This document shows, piece after piece, positions 1 through 5,047 of a stretch of 7,858 bases of DNA. Both the position numbers and the translations under genes were made by a program. The DNA is taken from the NCBI GenBank assembly GCA_007120055.1, contig SKOL01000757.1, positions 1 to 7,858 on the forward strand, given 5' to 3'. Numbering within the stretch: position 1 is the stretch's first letter; every line of letters starts with the position of its first letter. The DNA comes from Anaerobacillus sp. (lineage in GTDB: Bacteria; Bacillota; Bacilli; Bacillales_H; Anaerobacillaceae). The notes beneath the pieces are model-generated. The model was not told the origin of the DNA. It saw nothing but the letters and a program-made list of their open reading frames with translations, and ran no database searches.

Positions 1-2
1 AG

Positions 3-620
3 AAAGAAAAGTTACCAAAGGCTGCGGGAACAATTATTACGTTAGATACGTTATTTGCTATCTTTGCCGGTATCATGATTTTCCCTGCCTTATTCGCTTT
101 CGGTGGTGAACCAGGAGCAAGTGTTGGTTTAGTATTCTTTACATTACCGACAATTTTTGAAAGCATGGGTGGGTTTGGTGTTATCTTTGGTATTCTGTTC
201 TTCTTTGCACTAGCAATCGCCGGTCTTTCATCTGCTATCTCATTAGTAGAGGTAGCTGTAGCTTACGTTAAGAGAAGAATGAACTGGAGTCGTGTAAAGA
301 CAACGATCATCATAGGTTCTCTTATTTTCTTAGGAGGTATTCCTGTTGCATTAAGCTTTGGTCCTCTTGCGGGAGTCGAGATCATTCCTGGGTATGATTT
401 CTTTGGGTTCGTTGAGTTGGTTGCATATAAGTTGTTCTTACCAATCGCAGGTTTACTCATCGTATTATTTGTCGGATGGGGTTGGACGCGTAGAGAAATA
501 TACGAAACCTCAGACTTTGCAGATAACGGGTTCTTTAAATTCTTTATGTTCGTGTTACGTTATATCGTTCCAGTCGGTATGACGATCATAATTATCCACA
601 CGCTTTTCACTAGTTTCTAA
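3..620 (+). CDS. NSS-family sodium-dependent transporter, C-terminal part (partial)
   Basis: This is the last 205 codons of an integral membrane transporter whose start lies left of the window; the frame is open from base 3, so the methionine at 75 is internal. It resembles the neurotransmitter:sodium symporter family (LeuT/YocR/YhdH type), which takes up amino acids or other small solutes with Na+. The stretch TLDTLFAIFAGIMIFP followed by a Phe/Gly-rich region is typical of bacterial members. The segment AGLSSAISLVEV (about positions 219-254) aligns with LeuT TM8, where Ala351, Thr354 and Ser355 bind the Na2 sodium ion; here the matching residues are Ala, Ser and Ser. About five further hydrophobic segments follow, and the protein ends with a hydrophobic tail after the last helix. 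Full-length family members have about 440-510 residues, so roughly half is missing. The substrate cannot be assigned. A terminator directly follows, so the gene is probably unrelated to the sugar operon downstream. Confidence 0.88.
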   Translation, partial: KEKLPKAAGTIITLDTLFAIFAGIMIFPALFAFGGEPGASVGLVFFTLPTIFESMGGFGVIFGILFFFALAIAGLSSAISLVEVAVAYVKRRMNWSRVKTTIIIGSLIFLGGIPVALSFGPLAGVEIIPGYDFFGFVELVAYKLFLPIAGLLIVLFVGWGWTRREIYETSDFADNGFFKFFMFVLRYIVPVGMTIIIIHTLFTSF

Positions 621-636
621 GGAATTTAATAATATA

Positions 637-679
637 CACTAAAAAAACTTGCACATATTAACGTGCAAGTTTTTTAGTG
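637..679 (+). terminator. Rho-independent terminator after the NSS transporter
   Basis: An 8-bp core stem, ACTTGCAC (647-654) with GTGCAAGT (663-670), closes an 8-nt loop. It extends outward through an A-run/T-run pairing and CACT (637-640) with AGTG (676-679), with one unpaired A. The run of T at 670-675 directly follows the GC-richer core, as in an intrinsic terminator. The near symmetry (A-run upstream, T-run downstream) means it could also work on the opposite strand. It starts 17 bp after the transporter stop codon. Confidence 0.88.
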
Positions 680-687
680 GTAAGAGG

Positions 688-712
688 GGGAGAGGTACCT
701 CGTCCCATTTTT
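688..712 (+). terminator. Possible second (tandem) terminator
   Basis: GGGAGAG (688-694) can pair with CTC (699-701) and TCCC (703-706) across a GTAC tetraloop, leaving G702 bulged. A run of five T follows at 708-712. The stem is short (7 bp with a bulge), so it may only back up the stronger terminator 9 bp upstream. It may equally be chance around the GAGGTACCTC palindrome. Confidence 0.45.
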
Positions 713-751
713 ATTGTTGTTTAAATAGGTTTTTTATAAAAGGAAATGTAC

Positions 752-767
752 TTACTAACCGTTTTTC
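752..767. promoter_or_regulatory. Degenerate operator-like site (weak)
   Basis: ACTAACCGTTTTTC, read on the opposite strand, contains AAACGGTTAGT, similar to one side of the site at 920-933. The centre is at the CG of 760-761, only 26 bp from the next operator, and symmetry is poor. It is listed because it has the same AACCGTT core as the stronger sites. It may not be functional. Confidence 0.25.
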
Positions 768-780
768 TTTTTAAAAAACA

Positions 781-794
781 AAAAGCGCTTTCGA
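781..794. promoter_or_regulatory. LacI-family operator O1 (cre-like palindrome)
   Basis: AAAGCGCTTT (782-791) is a perfect 10-bp palindrome with a central CG at 786-787, the form bound by LacI/GalR-family dimers whose hinge leucine intercalates at a central CpG. It lies about 20 bp upstream of the -35 element of the predicted operon promoter, where a bound protein could loop to the downstream operators. It lacks the leading TG of a standard CcpA cre site, which argues mildly for the local regulator rather than CcpA. Confidence 0.6.
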
Positions 795-812
795 AAAGAT
801 TCGGAAAATGTA

Positions 813-841
813 TTGCCTTTTTATTGATGAGCATTTATAAT
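813..841 (+). promoter_or_regulatory. Sigma-A promoter P1 of the beta-glucosidase operon
   Basis: A perfect TATAAT (836-841) lies exactly 17 bp after TTGCCT (813-818), which matches TTGACA at four of six positions. Transcription should start near 848, giving a leader of about 235 nt before the GH1 start codon. The predicted start coincides with operator O2, the usual geometry for repression. No other -35/-10 pair in 621-1082 is as good. Confidence 0.72.
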
Positions 842-847
842 AAAACT

Positions 848-861
848 CGAAAGCGGTTTCC
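848..861. promoter_or_regulatory. LacI-family/cre-like operator O2 at the +1 of P1
   Basis: CGAAAGCGGTTTCC is a near palindrome with its central CG at 854-855. It matches the Bacillus cre pattern TGNAANCGNTNWCA at all but the first and last bases. AAAGCGGTTTC (850-860) recurs exactly at 6802-6812 in front of the lacI-type gene, the main reason to link that regulator to this site. Binding here would block RNA polymerase at its predicted start. CcpA could also use it. Confidence 0.7.
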
Positions 862-877
862 AATACGTTGGTCGCTT
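851..877 (+). other. Possible 5'-end hairpin of the operon transcript
   Basis: AAGCG (851-855) can pair with CGCTT (873-877), and inside it CCAA (860-863) pairs with TTGG (868-871) around a TACG loop. If transcription begins near 848, this hairpin would sit within the first 30 nt of the mRNA and could protect the 5' end. The stems are short and separated by an internal loop, so the evidence is modest. Confidence 0.35.
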
Positions 878-919
878 AAAAGATTTAAAAAAATGCTATT
901 TTAAATGAGAAAATGTAAA

Positions 920-933
920 TGGTAACGGTTACT
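920..933. promoter_or_regulatory. cre-like operator O3
   Basis: TGGTAACGGTTACT contains the 11-bp palindrome GTAACGGTTAC (922-932) with the CG at 926-927. Of the sites here it has the best match to the CcpA cre consensus at its ends (TG at the left, CW at the right). It lies 72 bp downstream of O2, inside the predicted leader if P1 is used, and just upstream of the possible second promoter at 950-958. Either CcpA (catabolite repression) or the local LacI-type regulator could bind. Confidence 0.58.
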
Positions 934-949
934 AACATGTGATCGACAG

Positions 950-958
950 TGTTATAGT
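950..958 (+). promoter_or_regulatory. Possible second promoter P2 (extended -10)
   Basis: TGTTATAGT is an extended -10 element: TG, one base, then TATAGT, five of six matches to TATAAT. No recognisable -35 lies 16-18 bp upstream; that interval is partly occupied by operator O3. If active, transcription would start near 965, between O3 and O4, giving a leader of about 118 nt. It is clearly weaker than P1. Confidence 0.32.
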
Positions 959-987
959 ATTTTTAATCATATTATTTTGCTCATTTA

Positions 988-1002
988 CGAAAGCGGTTTA
1001 CA
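988..1002. promoter_or_regulatory. LacI-family operator O4
   Basis: CGAAAGCGGTTTACA shares the exact 12-mer CGAAAGCGGTTT with O2 (848-859), exactly 140 bp apart. Its central CG is at 994-995. It lies well downstream of P1 and about 80 bp before the GH1 start codon, where a bound dimer could act as a transcription roadblock or as a looping partner. The right half differs from O2 (TTTACA against TTTCCA). Confidence 0.62.
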
Positions 1003-1082
1003 AAAATAACATTCATTGTTTCTTTGTAAATCTGAAAGGAACAAAACATATTTTTTTGATAGTTGACGAAAGGGGTTTCGAA

Positions 1083-2429
1083 ATGTCTATAATACATTTT
1101 CCGAAAGACATGAAGTGGGGTGTCGCAACGGCATCATACCAAATTGAGGGAGCTGTGAACGAAGGTGGAAGAGGAGTGTCTATATGGGATGAGTTCTCGA
1201 AGACACCTGGAAAAGTAGTGAATGGTGACAACGGTGATGTTGCGTGTGACAGCTACCATAGATTTGAGGAAGACGTTGAAATTATGGAAGATCTAGGTGT
1301 GGATTTCTATCGTTTTTCTATAGCGTGGCCAAGAATTTTTCCAAATGGTACAGGTGAAGTGAACCAAGAAGGATTAGACTATTACCATAGTTTAGTAGAT
1401 AGTTTACTAGAGAAAGGTATTCAACCGATGTGTACTCTTTACCATTGGGACCTTCCACAAGCGCTACAAGACAATGGTGGTTGGGATAACCGTGAGACGA
1501 TTGATGCATTTGTAAATTATGCAGAAGTAATGTTTAAAGAGTTTTATGGGAAAATTAAACATTGGATCACCTTTAATGAGCCGTGGTGTATATCGTTTTT
1601 GTCAAACTTTGCTGGTGCACATGCTCCGGGGTTCAAAGATCTACAATTAGCGATGAACGTTTCTCATCACCTTTTAGTAGCTCACGGCAAAACAGTCATT
1701 AAGTTTAGAGAGCTTGGGTTTGAAGGGCAAATTGGTTATGCTCCAAACGTAGAGTGGAATGAACCATACAGTAATCAACAAGAAGATATTGATGCGTGTA
1801 AAAGGGCGAATGGATACTTTTTAGAGTGGTTCTTTGATCCAGTATTTAAAGGAACTTATCCGCAGTTCATGGTCGAGTGGTTTGAAAAGAAAGGTGCACG
1901 TTTGAATATTGAAGAAGGTGACATGGAAATCATTCATCAACCTATCGATTTCTTAGGAATTAATTATTATTCGGGAAGTGTTGGACGTTTCGCTGATGAT
2001 GGTAGCTTGTTCTCGTATGAAAAAGTTGATGTTGGTTATGAAAAAACTGATATTGGTTGGAACATCTACCCTGAAGGATTTTATAAAGTCTTATGTGACA
2101 TTACAGAGAAGTATGGACAAATTCCTATCTATATTACTGAAAATGGTTCTTGTTACAATGATGAGCCTGAGAATGGTAAAGTCGATGATCAAGGGAGAAT
2201 TAACTATTTAAAACAGCATTTAATTTCCCTTAATAGAAGTATAAAATCTGGTGTGAATATTAAAGGGTATTTAACATGGTCGCTATTAGATAATTTTGAA
2301 TGGGCAGAAGGTTACAGCATGCGATTTGGCATAGTACATGTTAATTATCGAACTCTAGAACGTACGAAGAAAGAAAGCTTTTATACGTATAAGCAGATCA
2401 TTGCAAATAATTTCTTTGAAGTGAAATAG
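1083..2429 (+). CDS. bglA: Family 1 beta-glucosidase (cytoplasmic)
   Basis: This glycoside hydrolase of family GH1 should release glucose, or a similar glycone, from cellobiose and other beta-glucosides with retention of configuration. Its 448 residues equal the length of Paenibacillus polymyxa BglA. The acid/base Glu166 is in TFNEP, and the nucleophile Glu353 is in ITENG. Glycone-site residues Gln20, His121-Trp122, Asn165, Trp399 and Glu406-Trp407 are all present. The NFEW segment, and MRFG in place of the S-x-KRYG phosphate-binding motif, point to unphosphorylated substrates, which fits the ABC importer downstream. There is no signal peptide, so the enzyme acts in the cytoplasm. I chose the ATG at 1083 because AAAGGGG (1069-1075) lies 7 nt upstream and MSIIHFPKDMKWG is a normal GH1 N-terminus. 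The frame is open back to an ATG at 939, but that stretch has no Shine-Dalgarno and covers operator O4. Beta-galactosidase, beta-mannosidase or beta-fucosidase side activity cannot be excluded. Confidence 0.93.
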   Translation: MSIIHFPKDMKWGVATASYQIEGAVNEGGRGVSIWDEFSKTPGKVVNGDNGDVACDSYHRFEEDVEIMEDLGVDFYRFSIAWPRIFPNGTGEVNQEGLDYYHSLVDSLLEKGIQPMCTLYHWDLPQALQDNGGWDNRETIDAFVNYAEVMFKEFYGKIKHWITFNEPWCISFLSNFAGAHAPGFKDLQLAMNVSHHLLVAHGKTVIKFRELGFEGQIGYAPNVEWNEPYSNQQEDIDACKRANGYFLEWFFDPVFKGTYPQFMVEWFEKKGARLNIEEGDMEIIHQPIDFLGINYYSGSVGRFADDGSLFSYEKVDVGYEKTDIGWNIYPEGFYKVLCDITEKYGQIPIYITENGSCYNDEPENGKVDDQGRINYLKQHLISLNRSIKSGVNIKGYLTWSLLDNFEWAEGYSMRFGIVHVNYRTLERTKKESFYTYKQIIANNFFEVK

Positions 2430-2490
2430 TAAATCGTTATTAAGGCTACAGAAGAAAATGAACGTACTAACTTTTTAGTTTTAATTCTAT

Positions 2491-2499
2491 TAAGGGGGG
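2491..2499 (+). promoter_or_regulatory. Orphan Shine-Dalgarno-like G-run
   Basis: TAAGGGGGG resembles the real Shine-Dalgarno of the next gene (AAGGGGG, ending at 2556), but no start codon lies at a usable distance; the ATG at 2500 directly abuts it. It could bind 30S subunits and protect a processed mRNA 5' end, as described for the STAB-SD of Bacillus thuringiensis cry mRNA. It could also be a decayed start site. Both are inference. Confidence 0.25.
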
Positions 2500-2565
2500 A
2501 TGCTCAACATTACTACTGACTTTCTTTTCTTACGGTTCTACAAAAATTTAAGGGGGTAATACAAA

Positions 2566-3861
2566 ATGTCCAAATTATTAAAGCTTTTTGCAGTAATGAT
2601 CGTATCAATGCTAATTGTTGTAGCTTGTAACGGTGGAGATGAAGGTACAAATGAAGGGACTTCTGATGGTGAAGGAACGACAGGTGATGATGAGGTAACA
2701 TTAGTATTCTGGGAATTCGGTAACACTGGTTATGATGTATTAATTGAAGAATACGTCGAAGCTAATCCACACGTAACAATTAAGCTTCAAAATAGTGATA
2801 TGAATGACCTGCATGATAATTTATTTACATCCATTTCTGCAGGAACTGGTGCACCTGATATTACGATGATTGAAGAAGCGCAAATTGAAAGGTATAGAAA
2901 TGCTGAGCATGCATTTACAAATTTATTCGATCATGGTGCAGAAGCTGTAAGAGATAATTATCTTGATTGGGTATTCCAAAACGGTGAAAATGCTGATGGT
3001 AACTTCCTATTTGGACTACCAACTGACATTGGTCCTACAGTAATGTACTATCGTACAGATGTTTTTGAGGAAGCAGGTTTTGATTCTTCACCAGATGCTG
3101 TTGCAGAATTAGTGGCAACTTGGGAAGATTATGAGCGAGTAGCTGCTGAAATTTTTGAAAAAACAGGAAAACAAATGACAGATGGTGCTGAGTTAATATT
3201 TAATGCAAGACGTGACCAAGCAACATTACAATATTTTAATCCTGACGGCGAACTTATTGTTGAAGACCATGATCAAATTAAAGCAGGATATGATTATACA
3301 GTAGGGTTATTAGAACAAGGTTTAATTGGTGATGTTCCACTTTGGACTCCAGAATGGTTTTCTGGAATGGGAGACGGTTCTTACGCAACTATGCTAGCAC
3401 CAGCGTGGATGCAAGGTGTAATTAAAGACAATGAGCCACAAGAGGGTGTTTGGTCTATTACAACTATGCCAGAAGGTGCTGGTAACTGGGGTGGTTCTTA
3501 TTTAGCCGTACCAGCAGAAACAGATAATGCTGAGGAAGCATATAAATTTATCGAATGGTTAACTGCACCAGAACAACAGCTGAAATCATTCTTAGATTAT
3601 GGGCTATTCCCTTCAGCTCCTGCAGTATATGATATGGATGAGTTTGTAAACTTTGAAGATCCTTACTTTGGTGGTATTCCAACCGCACAAATTTTCTCAG
3701 AGGCGGCAACTTCAGTTGTTCCAGTGTTTAAAGGGAGAAACTACTATCCTGTTGACGGTGAAATTAAAGAAGCAATTACTAATGTAGCAGCCGGCGCTGA
3801 TCCAGATGAAGAGTGGGATGCTGCGCTAAGAAGAATGGACAGTATTTTAAGTAGACAATAA
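2566..3861 (+). CDS. Sugar ABC transporter solute-binding lipoprotein
   Basis: This is a family 1 extracellular binding protein (MalE/UgpB-like, 431 residues) that should capture an oligosaccharide outside the membrane and deliver it to the two permeases encoded next. Residues 1-20 form a lipoprotein signal peptide with lipobox VVAC; Cys21 would be lipidated and Asn22 follows. A Gly/Glu/Asp/Thr linker fills about residues 22-43. The mature domain begins VTLVFWEFGNTGYDVL. Family hallmarks include GAPDITMIEEA (95-105), GLPTDIGPTVMYYRTDVFEEAGF (about 150-172), and near the C-terminus SYLAVPAETDNAEEAYKF followed by WLTAPEQQ. The mature protein is rich in Asp and Glu, as in alkaliphiles and halophiles. 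AAGGGGG lies 9 nt before the ATG. The 136-bp gap after the GH1 gene shows no convincing promoter or terminator, so co-transcription is likely. The upstream hydrolase suggests a beta-glucan or cellooligosaccharide ligand, but that is context only. Confidence 0.92.
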   Translation: MSKLLKLFAVMIVSMLIVVACNGGDEGTNEGTSDGEGTTGDDEVTLVFWEFGNTGYDVLIEEYVEANPHVTIKLQNSDMNDLHDNLFTSISAGTGAPDITMIEEAQIERYRNAEHAFTNLFDHGAEAVRDNYLDWVFQNGENADGNFLFGLPTDIGPTVMYYRTDVFEEAGFDSSPDAVAELVATWEDYERVAAEIFEKTGKQMTDGAELIFNARRDQATLQYFNPDGELIVEDHDQIKAGYDYTVGLLEQGLIGDVPLWTPEWFSGMGDGSYATMLAPAWMQGVIKDNEPQEGVWSITTMPEGAGNWGGSYLAVPAETDNAEEAYKFIEWLTAPEQQLKSFLDYGLFPSAPAVYDMDEFVNFEDPYFGGIPTAQIFSEAATSVVPVFKGRNYYPVDGEIKEAITNVAAGADPDEEWDAALRRMDSILSRQ

Positions 3862-3870
3862 ATGGTCAAT

Positions 3871-3906
3871 TGGGGATAGGGACATCTTAAATGTTCCGTA
3901 TCCCCA
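3871..3906 (+). repeat. Stable hairpin after the binding-protein gene
   Basis: TGGGGATA (3871-3878) pairs with TATCCCCA (3899-3906). After a bulged G3898, GGGACAT (3879-3885) pairs with ATGTTCC (3891-3897) with one G-U, around a CTTAA loop: 15 bp in all. It begins 9 bp after the lipoprotein stop. No T-run follows on the + strand, so it is probably not a terminator. More likely it is an mRNA 3' stabiliser that keeps binding-protein mRNA above permease mRNA, and possibly a dispersed palindromic repeat of the GGGGAC...GTCCCC style that I associate with Bacillus genomes. Confidence 0.7.
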
Positions 3907-3956
3907 TATAAATTAAAAGTTTGAGCACTCTAATTGTGTTTGATTTTCTATAGGTT

Positions 3957-4049
3957 ATCTAGTTGGTACTATATTAGAATTTCGAGAGTGGCTCATAAAT
4001 GAACTTGGCAGTACAAGCCGTATGGGCCATTCTCGAAAATCAACTAGAT
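3957..4049 (+). ncRNA. Large structured intergenic element (candidate RNA structure or dispersed repeat)
   Basis: Three nested stems are visible. ATCTAGTTG (3957-3965) pairs with CAACTAGAT (4041-4049). An 18-bp stem joins 3980-3997 to 4021-4038, with two G-U wobbles (3988/4030 and 3993/4025). CTTG (4004-4007) pairs with CAAG (4014-4017) around a 6-nt loop. The left side has about 14 unpaired bases between the outer and middle stems. Wobble pairs that keep the helix intact hint at selection on RNA rather than DNA. It lies between the binding-protein and permease genes, upstream of the real permease start. I do not recognise a named riboswitch: no T-box signature or k-turn is evident. It may be a short dispersed repeat. 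Confidence 0.5.
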
Positions 4050-4117
4050 TGAATTTTGGGAACAACAAACTAGTGATTTATTTTTACAAATTATTTCATC
4101 TTAAGGAGGTACTTAAA

Positions 4118-5035
4118 GTGGAAACAACGACGAAGGAGAAGTGGCTAACTGAGAAGAGAAAAACATCACTCTCTGCATATTTATTTATATCGCCATTCTT
4201 TATATTATTTGCTATATTCGGGTTATTCCCAATGATCTTCAGCTTTTATTTATCATTCTTTCGCTGGGATGGTCTTAATCCAATGACTTATGTTGGATTT
4301 AGAAATTTCGAATTAATTTTTAATGATCCGGTTTTCTTTTCGGCGATCAAAAACACATTTATTATTGGAATAATGGGGACTCTTCCACAAATAATTGTAG
4401 GTATATTATTGGCCTTTGCTCTAAATTCGGCTTTAATTCGTTACCGAAATGCTTTTAGAACACTAGTCTTTTTACCATATATCACTTCTATTGTAGCAGT
4501 TGCAATTATTTTCGGTCTCGTATTCAATAATCAATCATTTGGTTTAGCTAACTATATTCTTGCCTTTTTCGATGTAGATCCAATTCGTTGGAATTCAGAA
4601 TATTGGCCTGTAAAAATTGCTATTGCAACAATGGTGTTTTGGAGATGGGTAGGTTACAATACGATTATTTTCTTAGCTGGTATGCAGAGTATACCGAAAG
4701 AATTGTATGAAGCTGCGAAAATTGACGGTGCAACGATTAGCCAACAAATTCGTTTGATCACAATTCCAATGCTAAAACCATTTATTTTATTTGTAGTGTT
4801 TACAGCAACAATCGGAAGCTTACAATTATTCACAGAGCCATTAATATTTTTAGGTAGAGGGTTACGTGAAGAAGGTATTACGATGGTAGCTTATTTATGG
4901 AGAGATGCTTTCGTTTATAATGCTTTCGGAACAGCTTCAGCAGCAGCAATTGTTTTATTCTTAATCATAATCTCATTAACGGCAATTAATTTATTATTCA
5001 CAAACAGAATTGGCCGTTCAAAAAAATTAAAATAG
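4118..5035 (+). CDS. Sugar ABC transporter permease, MalF/UgpA type
   Basis: This is one half of the membrane channel of a carbohydrate ABC importer, 305 residues with about six transmembrane helices. The first spans about residues 19-45 (AYLFISPFF... is typical of MalF-like permeases) and the last about 272-294. The EAA loop that docks on the ATPase is clear: KELYEAAKIDGA, with Glu198-Ala-Ala200 and Gly204. I chose the GTG start at 4118 because a perfect AAGGAGG (4103-4109) lies 8 nt upstream and the protein then begins at normal length. The frame extends to an ATG at 4022, but that would place 32 odd residues over the structured intergenic element and has no Shine-Dalgarno. Only 12 bp separate it from the second permease. 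No ATPase gene is nearby, so a shared MsmX/MsiK-like ATPase is expected. Confidence 0.93.
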   Translation: METTTKEKWLTEKRKTSLSAYLFISPFFILFAIFGLFPMIFSFYLSFFRWDGLNPMTYVGFRNFELIFNDPVFFSAIKNTFIIGIMGTLPQIIVGILLAFALNSALIRYRNAFRTLVFLPYITSIVAVAIIFGLVFNNQSFGLANYILAFFDVDPIRWNSEYWPVKIAIATMVFWRWVGYNTIIFLAGMQSIPKELYEAAKIDGATISQQIRLITIPMLKPFILFVVFTATIGSLQLFTEPLIFLGRGLREEGITMVAYLWRDAFVYNAFGTASAAAIVLFLIIISLTAINLLFTNRIGRSKKLK

Positions 5036-5047
5036 GGAGGGACTAAA

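Larger units (their letters stand above)
621..1082. other. 462-bp intergenic control region
   Basis: There is no believable gene in this stretch. From left to right it holds one clear and one possible terminator, an AT-rich spacer, operator O1, promoter P1, O2 at the start site, a 5' hairpin, an AT-rich hairpin (883-890 with 899-906), O3, a possible extended -10, O4, and the Shine-Dalgarno of the GH1 gene at 1069-1075. The leader predicted from P1 is long, but I see no recognised riboswitch or PRD/LicT-type antiterminator with an overlapping terminator. Confidence 0.7.

Noticed and set aside
263..460. Reverse-strand and out-of-frame ORFs inside the transporter, GH1 and lipoprotein genes
   Set aside because: They overlap well-supported genes, lack ribosome binding sites and show no protein-family features.
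939..1082. N-terminal extension of the GH1 frame from the ATG at 939
   Set aside because: It has no Shine-Dalgarno, spans operator O4 and the possible promoter, and adds 48 residues not seen in GH1 enzymes. The ATG at 1083 has a perfect ribosome binding site and the family-typical start.
2466..2485. Possible terminator between the GH1 and lipoprotein genes (ACTAA/TTAGT)
   Set aside because: Only five A/T-rich base pairs with a 4-nt loop and no clean T-run; too weak to stop transcription.
2500..2559. 19-codon small ORF ahead of the lipoprotein gene
   Set aside because: The G-run abuts its ATG with no spacer, so initiation there is implausible, and the peptide has no recognisable feature. It is kept only as a point in the findings.
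3999..4052. 17-codon small ORF inside the structured element
   Set aside because: There is no Shine-Dalgarno upstream, and the sequence is better explained by the stem-loop it forms.
4022..4117. N-terminal extension of the first permease from the ATG at 4022
   Set aside because: It lies over the right arm of the structured element, has no ribosome binding site and adds residues unlike permease N-termini. The GTG at 4118 follows a perfect AAGGAGG.
3957..4117. T-box or other known riboswitch before the permease gene
   Set aside because: No T-box AGGGUGGNACCGCG sequence, no terminator/antiterminator pair and no known aptamer core was seen. A sugar permease is also not a usual T-box target.
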